The notes under the pieces were generated by a model. The model saw nothing but the letters and a program-made list of their open reading frames with translations, was not told where the DNA came from and did no database searches. From assembly GCF_044003965.1 (NCBI RefSeq), contig NZ_JBAWKC010000003.1:186001-250000 (forward strand): DNA of 64,000 nucleotides, written 5' to 3'. Shown piece after piece: positions 33,305 through 41,219 of this stretch (position 1 is its first letter; every line of letters begins with the position of its first letter). Source of the DNA: Yeosuana aquiaggeris. Its GTDB lineage: Bacteria; Bacteroidota; Bacteroidia; Flavobacteriales; Flavobacteriaceae. The position numbers and the translations under genes are program-made.

Positions 33305-33751
33305 ATGATGGAAACAAAAGAAACAAAAGCTAAATATCAAGAATGGCTAAGCCCAGAAATTATACATAAAGCATCTCTTAATTGGTTGTCTGAATTAAAA
33401 TTTATTAAAGACGAGCAATTATTTTTTGATGATTTAATAAAATCCTATACGCTTCAACTTATAGATTCAAAACACTATAAAAAAAGCAAGGATATTATTG
33501 ATAAATTAAGCGAACTCAAAAAAGACACCAAAACTATAATTGGTATTGTAGAAAATCATGAGCATGATCTTAAAATATTAGTAGATGGTGTAGACCAGTT
33601 AAAAGAAGAAGAAGCTTATAGAAAAGAGCATTTACGGCTCATCATTGATGTGAGTAGTTTTCTTGAAAAGTACAGAGGTATTAAAAAACAGGTTTTTAAA
33701 CTAATTAAGGGTATTATAAAAGAAGGAAAACAAAAACGATTACTTCCTTAG
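33305..33751 (+). CDS. Helical hypothetical protein
   Basis: 148 aa (two adjacent ATG codons at 33305 and 33308), all helical and charged, no signal peptide; a loose match in layout to the gene at 32169 (LxWLxxLK near the start). Stands between the Hsp20 terminator and the OmpA gene, 37 bp before the latter, so probably shares a transcript with it. I find no FNR-like box directly upstream. Function unknown. Confidence 0.6.
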   Translation: MMETKETKAKYQEWLSPEIIHKASLNWLSELKFIKDEQLFFDDLIKSYTLQLIDSKHYKKSKDIIDKLSELKKDTKTIIGIVENHEHDLKILVDGVDQLKEEEAYRKEHLRLIIDVSSFLEKYRGIKKQVFKLIKGIIKEGKQKRLLP

Positions 33752-33788
33752 TTAGTCTGTTAAAAAAGTAACTTTTAATAAAAAACAA

Positions 33789-34664
33789 ATGAAAACTTTA
33801 AAACTTTCAATAATCGTTATTGCTGTGCTTTTAGCTTCCTGTGTGAGTCAAAAGAAATACAGTGATCTTGAAAATAGAGCTCAACTTGCTGAAGACAAAG
33901 CACAGTTATGTGAAAATGATTTAAAATCAAAACAGAATGAAATTTTGGTGTTGAATGCAAATCTAGGAAATGAAACAAATAAAGTGAATAAACTAGAAAA
34001 GCAAATCGACTATTTTAAAAGCACCAACACCAATTTACTAGACAGACTTTCAGACCTCTCGATTGTTAGTAAAACGGGAGCGGAAAGTATCAAGCAATCT
34101 TTGGAAGCTTTAAATGAGCAAAATAAGTACATTAAGGATCTCACAACCTCAATGCAAAGAAAAGATTCATTGAATCTGGTACTTGTAATGAACTTAAAGA
34201 GATCATTAGATGATTTTGATGATGAAGATATTAATATAGAGGTTAAAAAAGGTGTAGTTTATGTTTCCATTTCTGATAGGATGCTTTTTAAATCCGGAAG
34301 TTATAAAATAAGTAATCGTGCAGAAGAAGTTATAGGTAAGATTGCAAAGATAATCAATGACCATGATGAATTGGATATTCTTGTTGAAGGTCATACTGAT
34401 AACGTGCCCATTGCAACAGATTGTATTGATGATAATTGGGATCTGAGCGTCAAAAGAGCCACTTCAATTGTCAGGTTAATGCAAACAAAATTTGGAGTAG
34501 AACCAGAAAGAATGACTGCTGGTGGACGCTCTGAATATATACCAAAAGCAACTAATGAAACAACTGAAGGACGTGCTGTTAATCGTCGTACTGAAATCGT
34601 GATATTACCGAAACTTGATCAATTTTTTGAACTTTTGGAACCACCAAAAAACAGTGATTTATAA
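33789..34664 (+). CDS. OmpA-family lipoprotein
   Basis: 291 aa. Lipoprotein signal with lipobox LASC (Cys18), a coiled coil (about 22-125), and an OmpA-type peptidoglycan-binding domain (about 155-280) with DILVEGHTDNVPI, NWDLSVKRA and NRRTEIVI. Anchors the outer membrane to peptidoglycan. The last gene of this plus-strand block; a bidirectional terminator follows. Confidence 0.9.
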   Translation: MKTLKLSIIVIAVLLASCVSQKKYSDLENRAQLAEDKAQLCENDLKSKQNEILVLNANLGNETNKVNKLEKQIDYFKSTNTNLLDRLSDLSIVSKTGAESIKQSLEALNEQNKYIKDLTTSMQRKDSLNLVLVMNLKRSLDDFDDEDINIEVKKGVVYVSISDRMLFKSGSYKISNRAEEVIGKIAKIINDHDELDILVEGHTDNVPIATDCIDDNWDLSVKRATSIVRLMQTKFGVEPERMTAGGRSEYIPKATNETTEGRAVNRRTEIVILPKLDQFFELLEPPKNSDL

Positions 34665-34756
34665 TTGTTAATTAAAATTAATTCACTACTGAATAACGAT
34701 GTTTGTGAAAAGAATATAGAGTTGTTTTTTATTAATGTCATATTAAATTAAAGAAG

Positions 34757-34788
34757 AAAAGAGCCTTACAGACATGTAAGGCTCTTTT
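34757..34788. terminator. Bidirectional terminator between convergent genes
   Basis: Perfect arms AAGAGCCTTACA/TGTAAGGCTCTT, loop GACA, flanked by A and T runs. Serves the OmpA gene and the convergent T9SS gene. Confidence 0.85.
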
Positions 34789-34807
34789 TATGAATTACAT
34801 TGAGTAT

Positions 34808-36526
34808 TTATTTTTTTAATATTTTCTTAGTCGTAAACTCCTTGTCAGAATAGATTTTAACAATGTAAATGCCGTTAGGTAGTTGACTTGTTTGAATCGC
34901 ATTAAAATCTCTATGTATTTCTTTCACCTTTTTACCCAAAACAGAATATATTTCAACCTTTGTAAGTTGAATTTTGGAGTCAATAGTTAAAGCCTCTCTC
35001 ACAGGGTTAGGGTAAATACGCACTTGTTCTTCTAAATAAGAATGGTTGGCACTAAGTGTTGAGTTGGCATAACCTGGACTTGCATAAATATCAGTTCCAT
35101 TGTAATTCCCAATATAATTGTTCGAATCTTTCCAGTTTAGTGGGTTGCTATTATCTGAAGAAAGATCAATGAGTTCCATGGAATGTCCTAATCCAGCAGC
35201 ACCTTCCGGCCATGGTGCACCTACATGATAGGTAAGTGAATCAATCATAACACCCGAATGATGATTTGTATTAACAATAAATAGCGATTCAGGCTCATCA
35301 TTACTCAAGTTAGCTCCCATCCATTCATGCACGATAACACCAAAAACATTATAAAATGCCGATGCATTTTTAGCAGTAACCCAATAAGAATCTGGCTGTA
35401 AAGTGAATTCAGGTAATTTTCCACTCGCAATGCCCCCTTTAATCATAAGGCCTCCTAATTCAATAGGGGTATCTGTTACATTATATAATTCAATAAATTC
35501 AAGATTATCATTTTGCTCTTTAGGAGGGTCATCGTACATAATTTCAGAAATAACAAGACCTTCAGTAAGTGGATTATAGATAAATGTGCTGGTACTTGTT
35601 AGCATGGTGTTTCCAGCGATGTCTTTAATATTAGAAATGGTGAGGTCATAATATTTACCAATATTTATAGGTGTCGTTAAATTTAAGGTATACGTATCCG
35701 AGTCAATTTGGGTAATCGATCCAATAGTTGGTAAGTCTTTTGAATCAGTAATTTTATGTCCTCCAGATCCCGAACCACTGTGTCCTGTAGGTGAACCAAG
35801 AGCAAAAATATAGTTAGCTGGATCTAAAGCCGATTCATCTACAGCTTCGCTAAAACGAATACTAATTTCATTTACATTGAGTGTTTTAGGTTCTATGGCA
35901 ACAGGTGGAAATATATCTTCTGGTGCCGCATAAATATAAACATCATCAATAAGTATCTTTGCTACAGTTCCTTTTCTTGCGCCCGATTTGGCGATAAATT
36001 GTAAAACGACATCGGGATTATTATTTGCACTTGAGTGAAGCGGAAATGTGAATTCCTTATAAGGAGTATCGGCATTTACGAAGCCACGATAATCTGTTCC
36101 CATTATAAATTTAGGTCCAAATGTTAGACCACCGTCCATTGATTGCTTCAAATAAAGTTTAACATGCTTATAAGCAGCTGTGGCTTCGGTAGCTACCCAA
36201 AATTTAGCTACAACATTTTCCATTCCTGTAAGATCAAGATCTACGTTTACAATAAGTTCTATTTCTTCACTATCGACGCCTTCTTCAGGAATAGGCCATA
36301 ATCCTAAAGCCGAAGTACCACTTTTAACATTGGTTTTTTCCTGAAATACTCTTGTGCTGTCAACATGATTTCCAAACCAATTGTCAATAAAATAAACGTT
36401 GGTTCCTTCTATAAAAGATTCGGTTTCAAAACTTTCAGTATAAGGAAACTCAGTGACTTGTCCCAAAACTTTTGTGAACAAGGAAAAGGAAAATAATACA
36501 AGTAATAAAGATAAAAATCGTTTCAT
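34808..36526 (-). CDS. Type IX-secreted protein with lamin-tail domain
   Basis: 572 aa. Signal peptide (about 1-22, ending KVLGQ), an N-terminal jelly-roll-like domain (about 25-205), an Ig-like SbsA-type domain (about 210-320, IRFSEAVDESALDPANY), a lamin-tail domain (about 325-470, ISEIMYDDPPKEQNDNLEFIELYN) and a C-terminal sorting domain (YPNPVREALTI...GIYIVKIYSDKE). Exported to the surface; probably adhesive or structural. A GSGSGGH insert lies in the Ig-like domain. Promoter with FNR-like box at 36607-36650 and a leader of about 75 nt. Confidence 0.85.
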   Translation of the reverse strand: MKRFLSLLLVLFSFSLFTKVLGQVTEFPYTESFETESFIEGTNVYFIDNWFGNHVDSTRVFQEKTNVKSGTSALGLWPIPEEGVDSEEIELIVNVDLDLTGMENVVAKFWVATEATAAYKHVKLYLKQSMDGGLTFGPKFIMGTDYRGFVNADTPYKEFTFPLHSSANNNPDVVLQFIAKSGARKGTVAKILIDDVYIYAAPEDIFPPVAIEPKTLNVNEISIRFSEAVDESALDPANYIFALGSPTGHSGSGSGGHKITDSKDLPTIGSITQIDSDTYTLNLTTPINIGKYYDLTISNIKDIAGNTMLTSTSTFIYNPLTEGLVISEIMYDDPPKEQNDNLEFIELYNVTDTPIELGGLMIKGGIASGKLPEFTLQPDSYWVTAKNASAFYNVFGVIVHEWMGANLSNDEPESLFIVNTNHHSGVMIDSLTYHVGAPWPEGAAGLGHSMELIDLSSDNSNPLNWKDSNNYIGNYNGTDIYASPGYANSTLSANHSYLEEQVRIYPNPVREALTIDSKIQLTKVEIYSVLGKKVKEIHRDFNAIQTSQLPNGIYIVKIYSDKEFTTKKILKK

Positions 36527-36606
36527 AGTTTAATAGCTTTAAAAATTAGTAAAAAACTCTAAACACATCTATAGTATTTGTTTATAGAGTGCTGTATGAA
36601 TTAATG

Positions 36607-36650
36607 CTAAGCTAAATGTCTATGCTTATTTATGAAATGATATTCATCAA
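36607..36650 (-). promoter_or_regulatory. FNR-like box plus -7 element
   Basis: ATGAT-ATTC-ATCAA at 36637-36650; minus-strand -7 TAGCTTAG at 36607-36614; centre spacing 33 bp. No matching -7 on the plus side, so it belongs to the T9SS gene starting at 36526. Confidence 0.55.
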
Positions 36651-36800
36651 TCATAGCTATGTGATTTTGAAAAATTATTTAACTAGGTTATTGTTCTATT
36701 TAAATCTATATTCGCCACTTTTTAATTCTACTTGGGGTAGATTTAAAATATTTCAAAGGGAACAATGCCCTTTTTAATTTGTAAATATTAATAAAATATA

Positions 36801-37289
36801 ATGAATCTAAATCTAATTTATATAGCTTTCACTTTGTGTTATCTTTTTGTTGGTTGTAACCTTATGCATTCTCAAAACACCACTTCAGAGAAAGATGTTT
36901 TTTTAAAAAGAAATATAATTCATGGATCCTTGGCGCCTGATATAGCTTATAATGCAGCACATATTTTTTATGATAGAATAGTGTATGAAAATAGTAATGT
37001 CGCTGTTTTTGCAAGAGTAGGTTATGGTGGTTGGTTTACACTATTAGTAAATAGTGGAACCACATTAATGGGACAAGGTGGCGTTCTTTTTGGTTCAGGA
37101 AAAGGAAGATTTGAAGTCGCTGTTGGAGCAGCGAAAATAAATCAAACACAATATTCTGAAAATCATGATAAAACGGATCCTGCTATTAATATAGGGTATA
37201 GAAGAAATGTGCCGGGTAAACATTTTCTTTTTAGAACAGGAATTGGTTATCCAGAAGGCATTTACTTTGGCATTGGATACGCCCTTTAA
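36801..37289 (+). CDS. Putative outer-membrane beta-barrel protein
   Basis: 162 aa. Hydrophobic export signal (about 1-24) with a Cys at residue 19 (LFVGCN), so possibly a lipoprotein, followed by glycine-rich beta strands (VFARVGYGGWFTLL; GGVLFGSGKGRFEVAVGAA) ending FGIGYAL. Resembles small flavobacterial outer-membrane or acyl-lipid modification proteins, but I cannot name the family. A short hairpin (AAAGGG/CCCTTT) lies 25-45 bp upstream of the start. Confidence 0.6.
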   Translation: MNLNLIYIAFTLCYLFVGCNLMHSQNTTSEKDVFLKRNIIHGSLAPDIAYNAAHIFYDRIVYENSNVAVFARVGYGGWFTLLVNSGTTLMGQGGVLFGSGKGRFEVAVGAAKINQTQYSENHDKTDPAINIGYRRNVPGKHFLFRTGIGYPEGIYFGIGYAL

Positions 37290-37316
37290 TAATCAGATTA
37301 ATTACTTATAAATAAC

Positions 37317-37345
37317 AAAGCCTTACTAAATAAGTAAGGCTTTTT
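37317..37345. terminator. Bidirectional terminator
   Basis: 11-bp arms AAAGCCTTACT/AGTAAGGCTTT, loop AAATA, T run after and A run before. Between convergent genes ending at 37289 and 37378. Confidence 0.8.
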
Positions 37346-37377
37346 GTTTAATATATTATTTATTGTTACCTCTTCTT

Positions 37378-37851
37378 TTAGATAAAAAGTAACTGACAAC
37401 CTTCTTGATCTGCTCTATTATAAAAATCACCAATAGTTAAGATACCGTCTAGTTCATCAATTAAGTCTTCTTTTTTCAAGTGGAACATATCTACGGCTAA
37501 TTTACAAGCCCATAGTTTACAACCAGAATCAGATAGAATTTCAAGAAATTCTCCAATTGGAGGCATGTCTAGTTTTTCCATTTCTTTTTTCATCATAGTG
37601 GTAGCTAATGCTTCCATACCAGGTAAACCACCTAACATGGTTGGTATATGCATTCCTGGGTTACCCACAGTGGCCACATGTAAATGTTCTAGTTTTTTCT
37701 TTTGAATAGCTTCCAATCCAAAAAAGGTGAAAAATATTTCTGATTCAATACCTTCCATTCTGGCACCATTAGCCATCACAAAAGCGGCATAGGCATTTTC
37801 AATAGTTGCTTTTGAAAGAATGAACAGCATTTTTTTAACTTTAGTACTCAT
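37378..37851 (-). CDS. DsrE2-like sulfur-carrier family protein
   Basis: 157 aa, DsrE/DsrF/DrsH-like family (COG2044 type). The conserved region GCKLWACKLAVDMF contains C111 and C116, where DsrE2 proteins carry persulfide. Met-rich loop at 67-95. Last gene of the SQR-DsrC-DsrE trio, so it probably accepts or passes on sulfane sulfur produced by the SQR-like flavoprotein. Confidence 0.82.
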   Translation of the reverse strand: MSTKVKKMLFILSKATIENAYAAFVMANGARMEGIESEIFFTFFGLEAIQKKKLEHLHVATVGNPGMHIPTMLGGLPGMEALATTMMKKEMEKLDMPPIGEFLEILSDSGCKLWACKLAVDMFHLKKEDLIDELDGILTIGDFYNRADQEGCQLLFI

Positions 37852-37871
37852 AATGTTATGATTTTATATTA

Positions 37872-38180
37872 TTAGATACAGCTTTTTGGTTTTGGTACAC
37901 CAGCTATTTTAGTTGAAATTTTTAATGGGCCACCAGGGAATAACTCATAAAATTCTTTGATATCTATTACCCCGCTTTTTTTAATTCCTCTAATAGATAG
38001 AGCCACATCGTTTTTTACTTGATCCTGAATCCAGGAAATGACTTCCCAGTGTTTATCTGTTAATTCAATACCATTTTGTTTAGCTATTTCAACAGCTATT
38101 TCTTTGTTCCATTGAGATAGATCAGTTAAATATCCATCTTCAGTAACATCTAATCGAATTCCTGCTATGTTTAAATCCAT
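37872..38180 (-). CDS. DsrC/TusE-family sulfur-transfer protein
   Basis: 102 aa, whole-length match to the DsrC/TusE fold (DLSQWNKEIAVEIAKQNGIELTDKHWEVISWIQ...FYELFPGGP). The swinging C-terminal arm keeps the penultimate Cys (C101 in PKSCI), but the second cysteine ten residues earlier, used by DsrC in sulfite reduction, is absent. It therefore can carry sulfur but not form the DsrC trisulfide or intramolecular disulfide; it is TusE-like. Middle gene of the trio; no dsrAB nearby. Confidence 0.88.
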   Translation of the reverse strand: MDLNIAGIRLDVTEDGYLTDLSQWNKEIAVEIAKQNGIELTDKHWEVISWIQDQVKNDVALSIRGIKKSGVIDIKEFYELFPGGPLKISTKIAGVPKPKSCI

Positions 38181-38191
38181 AATAATTGTTT

Positions 38192-39424
38192 TTAATTTAT
38201 TTTTTTTCCTTTTAAACTCATATTTCTACTTACCATTGGGATTGGTATTCCTTTCAAAAGCATATTCCAATAAATCCACCTAAAGGCTAGTTTACCCCAA
38301 TGATTGAATATACTCTCTTTTAAAAGCTTTAGAGGGCCAATGCCTGCAATAGGAAAGGTACCTTCTAAAGGTTCAAATTTGTAATTGAAATCAATTAATA
38401 ACGCTTTGTTATTACCAGTTTCAATAAAACAATTGGCATGACCGTCAAACTCTTCTTTTAAAGGTTTGCCGTCTATATATAATAAAATATTATCTGTTAA
38501 AGTTTCAGAAGCAAAATGAGCTACCGAGCCAGCTTTAGAGGCAGGTATATTACTTGCATCTCCAATAACAAATACATTTTCGTAGTCAATAGATTGAAGT
38601 GTGTTATGATGTGTTGGTACAAAATTTAAATCATCTCCCATACCTGAGCGCTCAATAACTTCATCACCCATATTTGTTGGAACGGTAACAAGTAAATCAA
38701 ATTCAACAGCGGTTTCACCATAATCAATAATTTGATTTTTCTCATTATCCACTCTTTCAATATTGAAATCTGTAACAACTTTAATGTTTTTTTCTTTCAT
38801 TAAATGGCTTAGAGCTGCTGTTGCTTTAGGTTTGGTAAATGCACCTCCAAGCGGAGTGACATAAGTTAAATCTACTTTGTCTCTCATACCTTTCTTTGTG
38901 AAATAAGAATCTGCTAAGAAAACAAATTCTAAAGGAGCTACCGGACATTTAATTGGCATTTCTGTGAAGTGAACTACCATTTTTCCACCTTTCCAGTCTC
39001 TTAGTTTATTTCGTAATGCTAAAGAACCTTCATATGTATAAAAATCGAAAACTGTTTTATGCCAATTTTCGCCTTTCATACCTTCGGTTTCCTGTGGCGC
39101 AATTTTACAACCCGTTGCAACTATTAAAAGATCATATTGTAATGTTTCATCCTCTAATTCAACTTTGTTTTCTTTAGGAAAAATTTGTTCAATTTTCTTC
39201 TGAATATAGTTGACGCCTTTAGGAATAAATTTTTTACCTACTTTTTTTACTTGGTCTTCAGTGTAAATATCGAAAGGTAGAAAAAGAAAACCAGGTTGAT
39301 AATAATGTGTTTTATATTGATCTACTATGGTTATTTTCCATTCTTTTTTTGGTAGTTTAGAAACTAAATGATTCGCCATCATGGTTCCTGAGGTGCCTGC
39401 TCCTAAAATAACTAAATTTTTCAT
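38192..39424 (-). CDS. Sulfide:quinone oxidoreductase-like FAD protein
   Basis: 410 aa from the ATG at 39424 (MKNLVILGAGTSG), which starts the FAD-binding Rossmann motif at once; the open frame runs further upstream through the promoter. Has a second dinucleotide region, ATGCKIAP, and VFVIGDASNIP for FAD. Cysteines near 118, 163 and 325 could form the redox site. The C-terminal segment (GIGPLKLLKESIFNHWGKLAFRWIYWNMLLKG) is amphipathic, for membrane and quinone contact. Predicted to oxidise sulfide or a sulfur carrier, delivering sulfane sulfur to the two downstream proteins. Confidence 0.85.
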   Translation of the reverse strand: MKNLVILGAGTSGTMMANHLVSKLPKKEWKITIVDQYKTHYYQPGFLFLPFDIYTEDQVKKVGKKFIPKGVNYIQKKIEQIFPKENKVELEDETLQYDLLIVATGCKIAPQETEGMKGENWHKTVFDFYTYEGSLALRNKLRDWKGGKMVVHFTEMPIKCPVAPLEFVFLADSYFTKKGMRDKVDLTYVTPLGGAFTKPKATAALSHLMKEKNIKVVTDFNIERVDNEKNQIIDYGETAVEFDLLVTVPTNMGDEVIERSGMGDDLNFVPTHHNTLQSIDYENVFVIGDASNIPASKAGSVAHFASETLTDNILLYIDGKPLKEEFDGHANCFIETGNNKALLIDFNYKFEPLEGTFPIAGIGPLKLLKESIFNHWGKLAFRWIYWNMLLKGIPIPMVSRNMSLKGKKIN

Positions 39425-39481
39425 TCTTTTTGATTTACAATCTAAGGGCTTAATGTCTAAATATGCCTTATTAATTTGATA

Positions 39482-39525
39482 CAAAATTAAATATTTAAGG
39501 AAGTGCAAAACATGATATAAATCAT
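39482..39525 (-). promoter_or_regulatory. FNR-like box plus perfect -7 element
   Basis: ATGAT-ATAA-ATCAT, a symmetric box, at 39512-39525; minus-strand -7 TAATTTTG (full consensus) at 39482-39489; centre spacing 33 bp. Drives the SQR-DsrC-DsrE operon. Confidence 0.7.
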
Positions 39526-39536
39526 ATAAACATGCT

Positions 39537-39556
39537 TATGTAACAATTGTTACATA
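39537..39556. promoter_or_regulatory. 20-bp perfect palindrome, GTAAC-N4-GTTAC type
   Basis: Perfectly symmetric element with core GTAAC-AATT-GTTAC. It resembles the GTAAC-N4-GTTAC sites I recall for HcpR-like Crp/Fnr regulators. Its centre is 28 bp upstream of the FNR-like box centre, i.e. near -70 of the SQR promoter, a class I position. Bound factor not encoded recognisably here. Confidence 0.55.
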
Positions 39557-39652
39557 TTGTATTTACTGGCTTCGTAACGTTTTTTAGCTATTTTAGATAT
39601 TTTGAATTTCACAGTTTTTTTCGCACCCCAGATGTGTCTTATTTTAGTTTTT

Positions 39653-39684
39653 ATTTCGTTATATTTGTTTAGATATAACGAAAT
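39653..39684 (+). promoter_or_regulatory. ModE-like operator with embedded -7 box
   Basis: Perfect 12-bp inverted repeat ATTTCGTTATAT-N8-ATATAACGAAAT. The CGTTATAT...ATATAACG arms are those of the ModE molybdate-regulator site. TATATTTG (39660-39667), a full -7 match, overlaps the left arm and spacer, so a bound ModE-like protein would block transcription of the moeA operon. The operon encodes a ModE-type DNA-binding domain. Confidence 0.8.
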
Positions 39685-40867
39685 GATTATGATAAGTATT
39701 GAAGATGCTTTGAGAGCTGTTATCGCCAAGAGCAAAGAAGTTTCAAAAGAGGTTATATTACCTATTGAAAAAGTCTATAATTCAATTTTATATAGAGATA
39801 TATATGCTCCAATAAATATGCCTCCATTCAGACAGTCTGCCATGGATGGGTATGCACTGAATTTACATAATGATTTTTCCTATGAGCTCATTGATGAGGT
39901 TAAGGCTGGTGATAGTCACCAACCTATCTTAAAGCCGGGAGAAGCTATAAGAATATTTACGGGAGCGGCTGTTCCAGATTCTGCTAATGCGGTTATTATG
40001 CAGGAAAAGGTGATTATAAATAACAATAAGTTAGCTGTTAATAGTCAACTTTCTTTTGAATATAATATAAGGACAGTAGGAGAGCAGGTAAAAAAAGGGG
40101 AATTAGCCTTAAAAAAAGGCACGAAATTAACACCTGCGGCAATAGGCTATCTAAGTTCTCTGGGAATAACTAAAGTATCTGTTTATAAAAAGCCTACAAT
40201 CGCATTAATTACTACAGGAAATGAACTTGTAGAACCGGGAGAAGACTTGGATTATGGTAAAATCTATGAAAGCAACTCTAAAATGCTTCATAGTGCCTTA
40301 TGGAATTTAGGTTTTGAAGATATTTCTATTCATAAAATTAAAGATAATTATGAGGAAACGTATTCCAAATTGAAAAATGCAATTACAGAACATGATTTGG
40401 TGATTATTAGTGGAGGAATTTCTGTAGGCGATTATGATTTTGTTGGAAAAGCTTTAACTGAATTAAAGGTTGAAGAAGTGTTTTATAAAGTGGATCAAAA
40501 ACCGGGAAAACCTTTATTTTTTGGCAAAAGCGACAGCACCCTTTTATTTGCATTGCCAGGAAATCCGGCAGCTGCATTAACTTGTTTTTATGTATATATT
40601 TATTTGGCTTTGCATAGATTGACTGGTTTGAAAAACCATGGTTTGCCTACTATAAAAGCAAAATCACTTTCAAATTTTGTGAAAAATGGAGATAGACCAC
40701 AATTCTTAAAAGCCATTTACAGAAATGGAGAGGTCACTATTTTAGAAGGTCAAAGTTCTGCCATGTTACAAACTTTTGCAATCTCTAATGCCTTGGTGCT
40801 CATGAAAGGAAACATGGAACAGATTCAGGTTAATGATTTGGTAGAGGTGATTTTACTTCCCTTTTAA
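39683..40867 (+). CDS. moeA: Molybdopterin molybdotransferase MoeA
   Basis: 394 aa from the ATG at 39683 (MIMISIEDAL), or 392 from 39689; the longer upstream reading frame crosses the operator and is unlikely. Contains PPFRQSAMDGYAL, FTGAAVPDSANAVIMQEKV, TTGNELVEPGE, SGGISVGDYDFV and LPGNPAAALTCF, the motifs of domains binding adenylyl-molybdopterin and molybdate. Inserts Mo into the cofactor. First gene of the cofactor operon. Confidence 0.96.
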   Translation: MIMISIEDALRAVIAKSKEVSKEVILPIEKVYNSILYRDIYAPINMPPFRQSAMDGYALNLHNDFSYELIDEVKAGDSHQPILKPGEAIRIFTGAAVPDSANAVIMQEKVIINNNKLAVNSQLSFEYNIRTVGEQVKKGELALKKGTKLTPAAIGYLSSLGITKVSVYKKPTIALITTGNELVEPGEDLDYGKIYESNSKMLHSALWNLGFEDISIHKIKDNYEETYSKLKNAITEHDLVIISGGISVGDYDFVGKALTELKVEEVFYKVDQKPGKPLFFGKSDSTLLFALPGNPAAALTCFYVYIYLALHRLTGLKNHGLPTIKAKSLSNFVKNGDRPQFLKAIYRNGEVTILEGQSSAMLQTFAISNALVLMKGNMEQIQVNDLVEVILLPF

Positions 40868-40877
40868 AAAACAACAT

Positions 40878-41216
40878 ATGAATTATAAAATAAAGAGTAG
40901 AATTTGGGTTGAGTTAGATGGTGAAGAGTTTTTGGGTGAGGGAAAGATCCAGTTATTGAATGCTATTAATGAGACAGGATCTTTGTCAAAAGCCGCAAAA
41001 CTGATGAAAATTTCATATAAAAAAGCCTGGCATTTATTAGATGCCGTGAATAAATCATCAAAACAGCCGGTCATTGTAATGAGCATAGGTGGAAAAGGAG
41101 GGGGAGGTACTGAGTTAACAGATTACGGTAGATCATTAATACGTGTATTTGAAGAAATAAATAAAAATTGCTGGAATTTTTTAGATATTCAATTAGAAAA
41201 AATGAAAAGTTTATAA
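40878..41216 (+). CDS. ModE-type DNA-binding regulator without molybdate domain
   Basis: 112 aa with only the LysR-like winged helix of ModE (IQLLNAINETGSLSKAAKLMKISYKKAWHLLDAVNKSS...GGKGGGGTELTDYGRSLI). The C-terminal molbindin (MOP) domains that sense molybdate in E. coli ModE are missing, so it binds DNA alone or with another Mo sensor. Very probably the ligand of the operator 1.2 kb upstream, i.e. an autoregulated operon. Confidence 0.9.
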   Translation: MNYKIKSRIWVELDGEEFLGEGKIQLLNAINETGSLSKAAKLMKISYKKAWHLLDAVNKSSKQPVIVMSIGGKGGGGTELTDYGRSLIRVFEEINKNCWNFLDIQLEKMKSL

Positions 41217-41219
41217 ACG

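Noticed and set aside
36755..36776. AAAGGG/CCCTTT hairpin with T run upstream of the 36801 gene as a terminator or riboswitch
   Set aside because: Only a 6-bp stem and no transcript known to end there; too weak to annotate.
39597..39660. A -33 element for the moeA promoter
   Set aside because: No TTG-type element lies at the usual distance from the -7 box; only the -7 is convincing, so an activator or weak promoter is possible.
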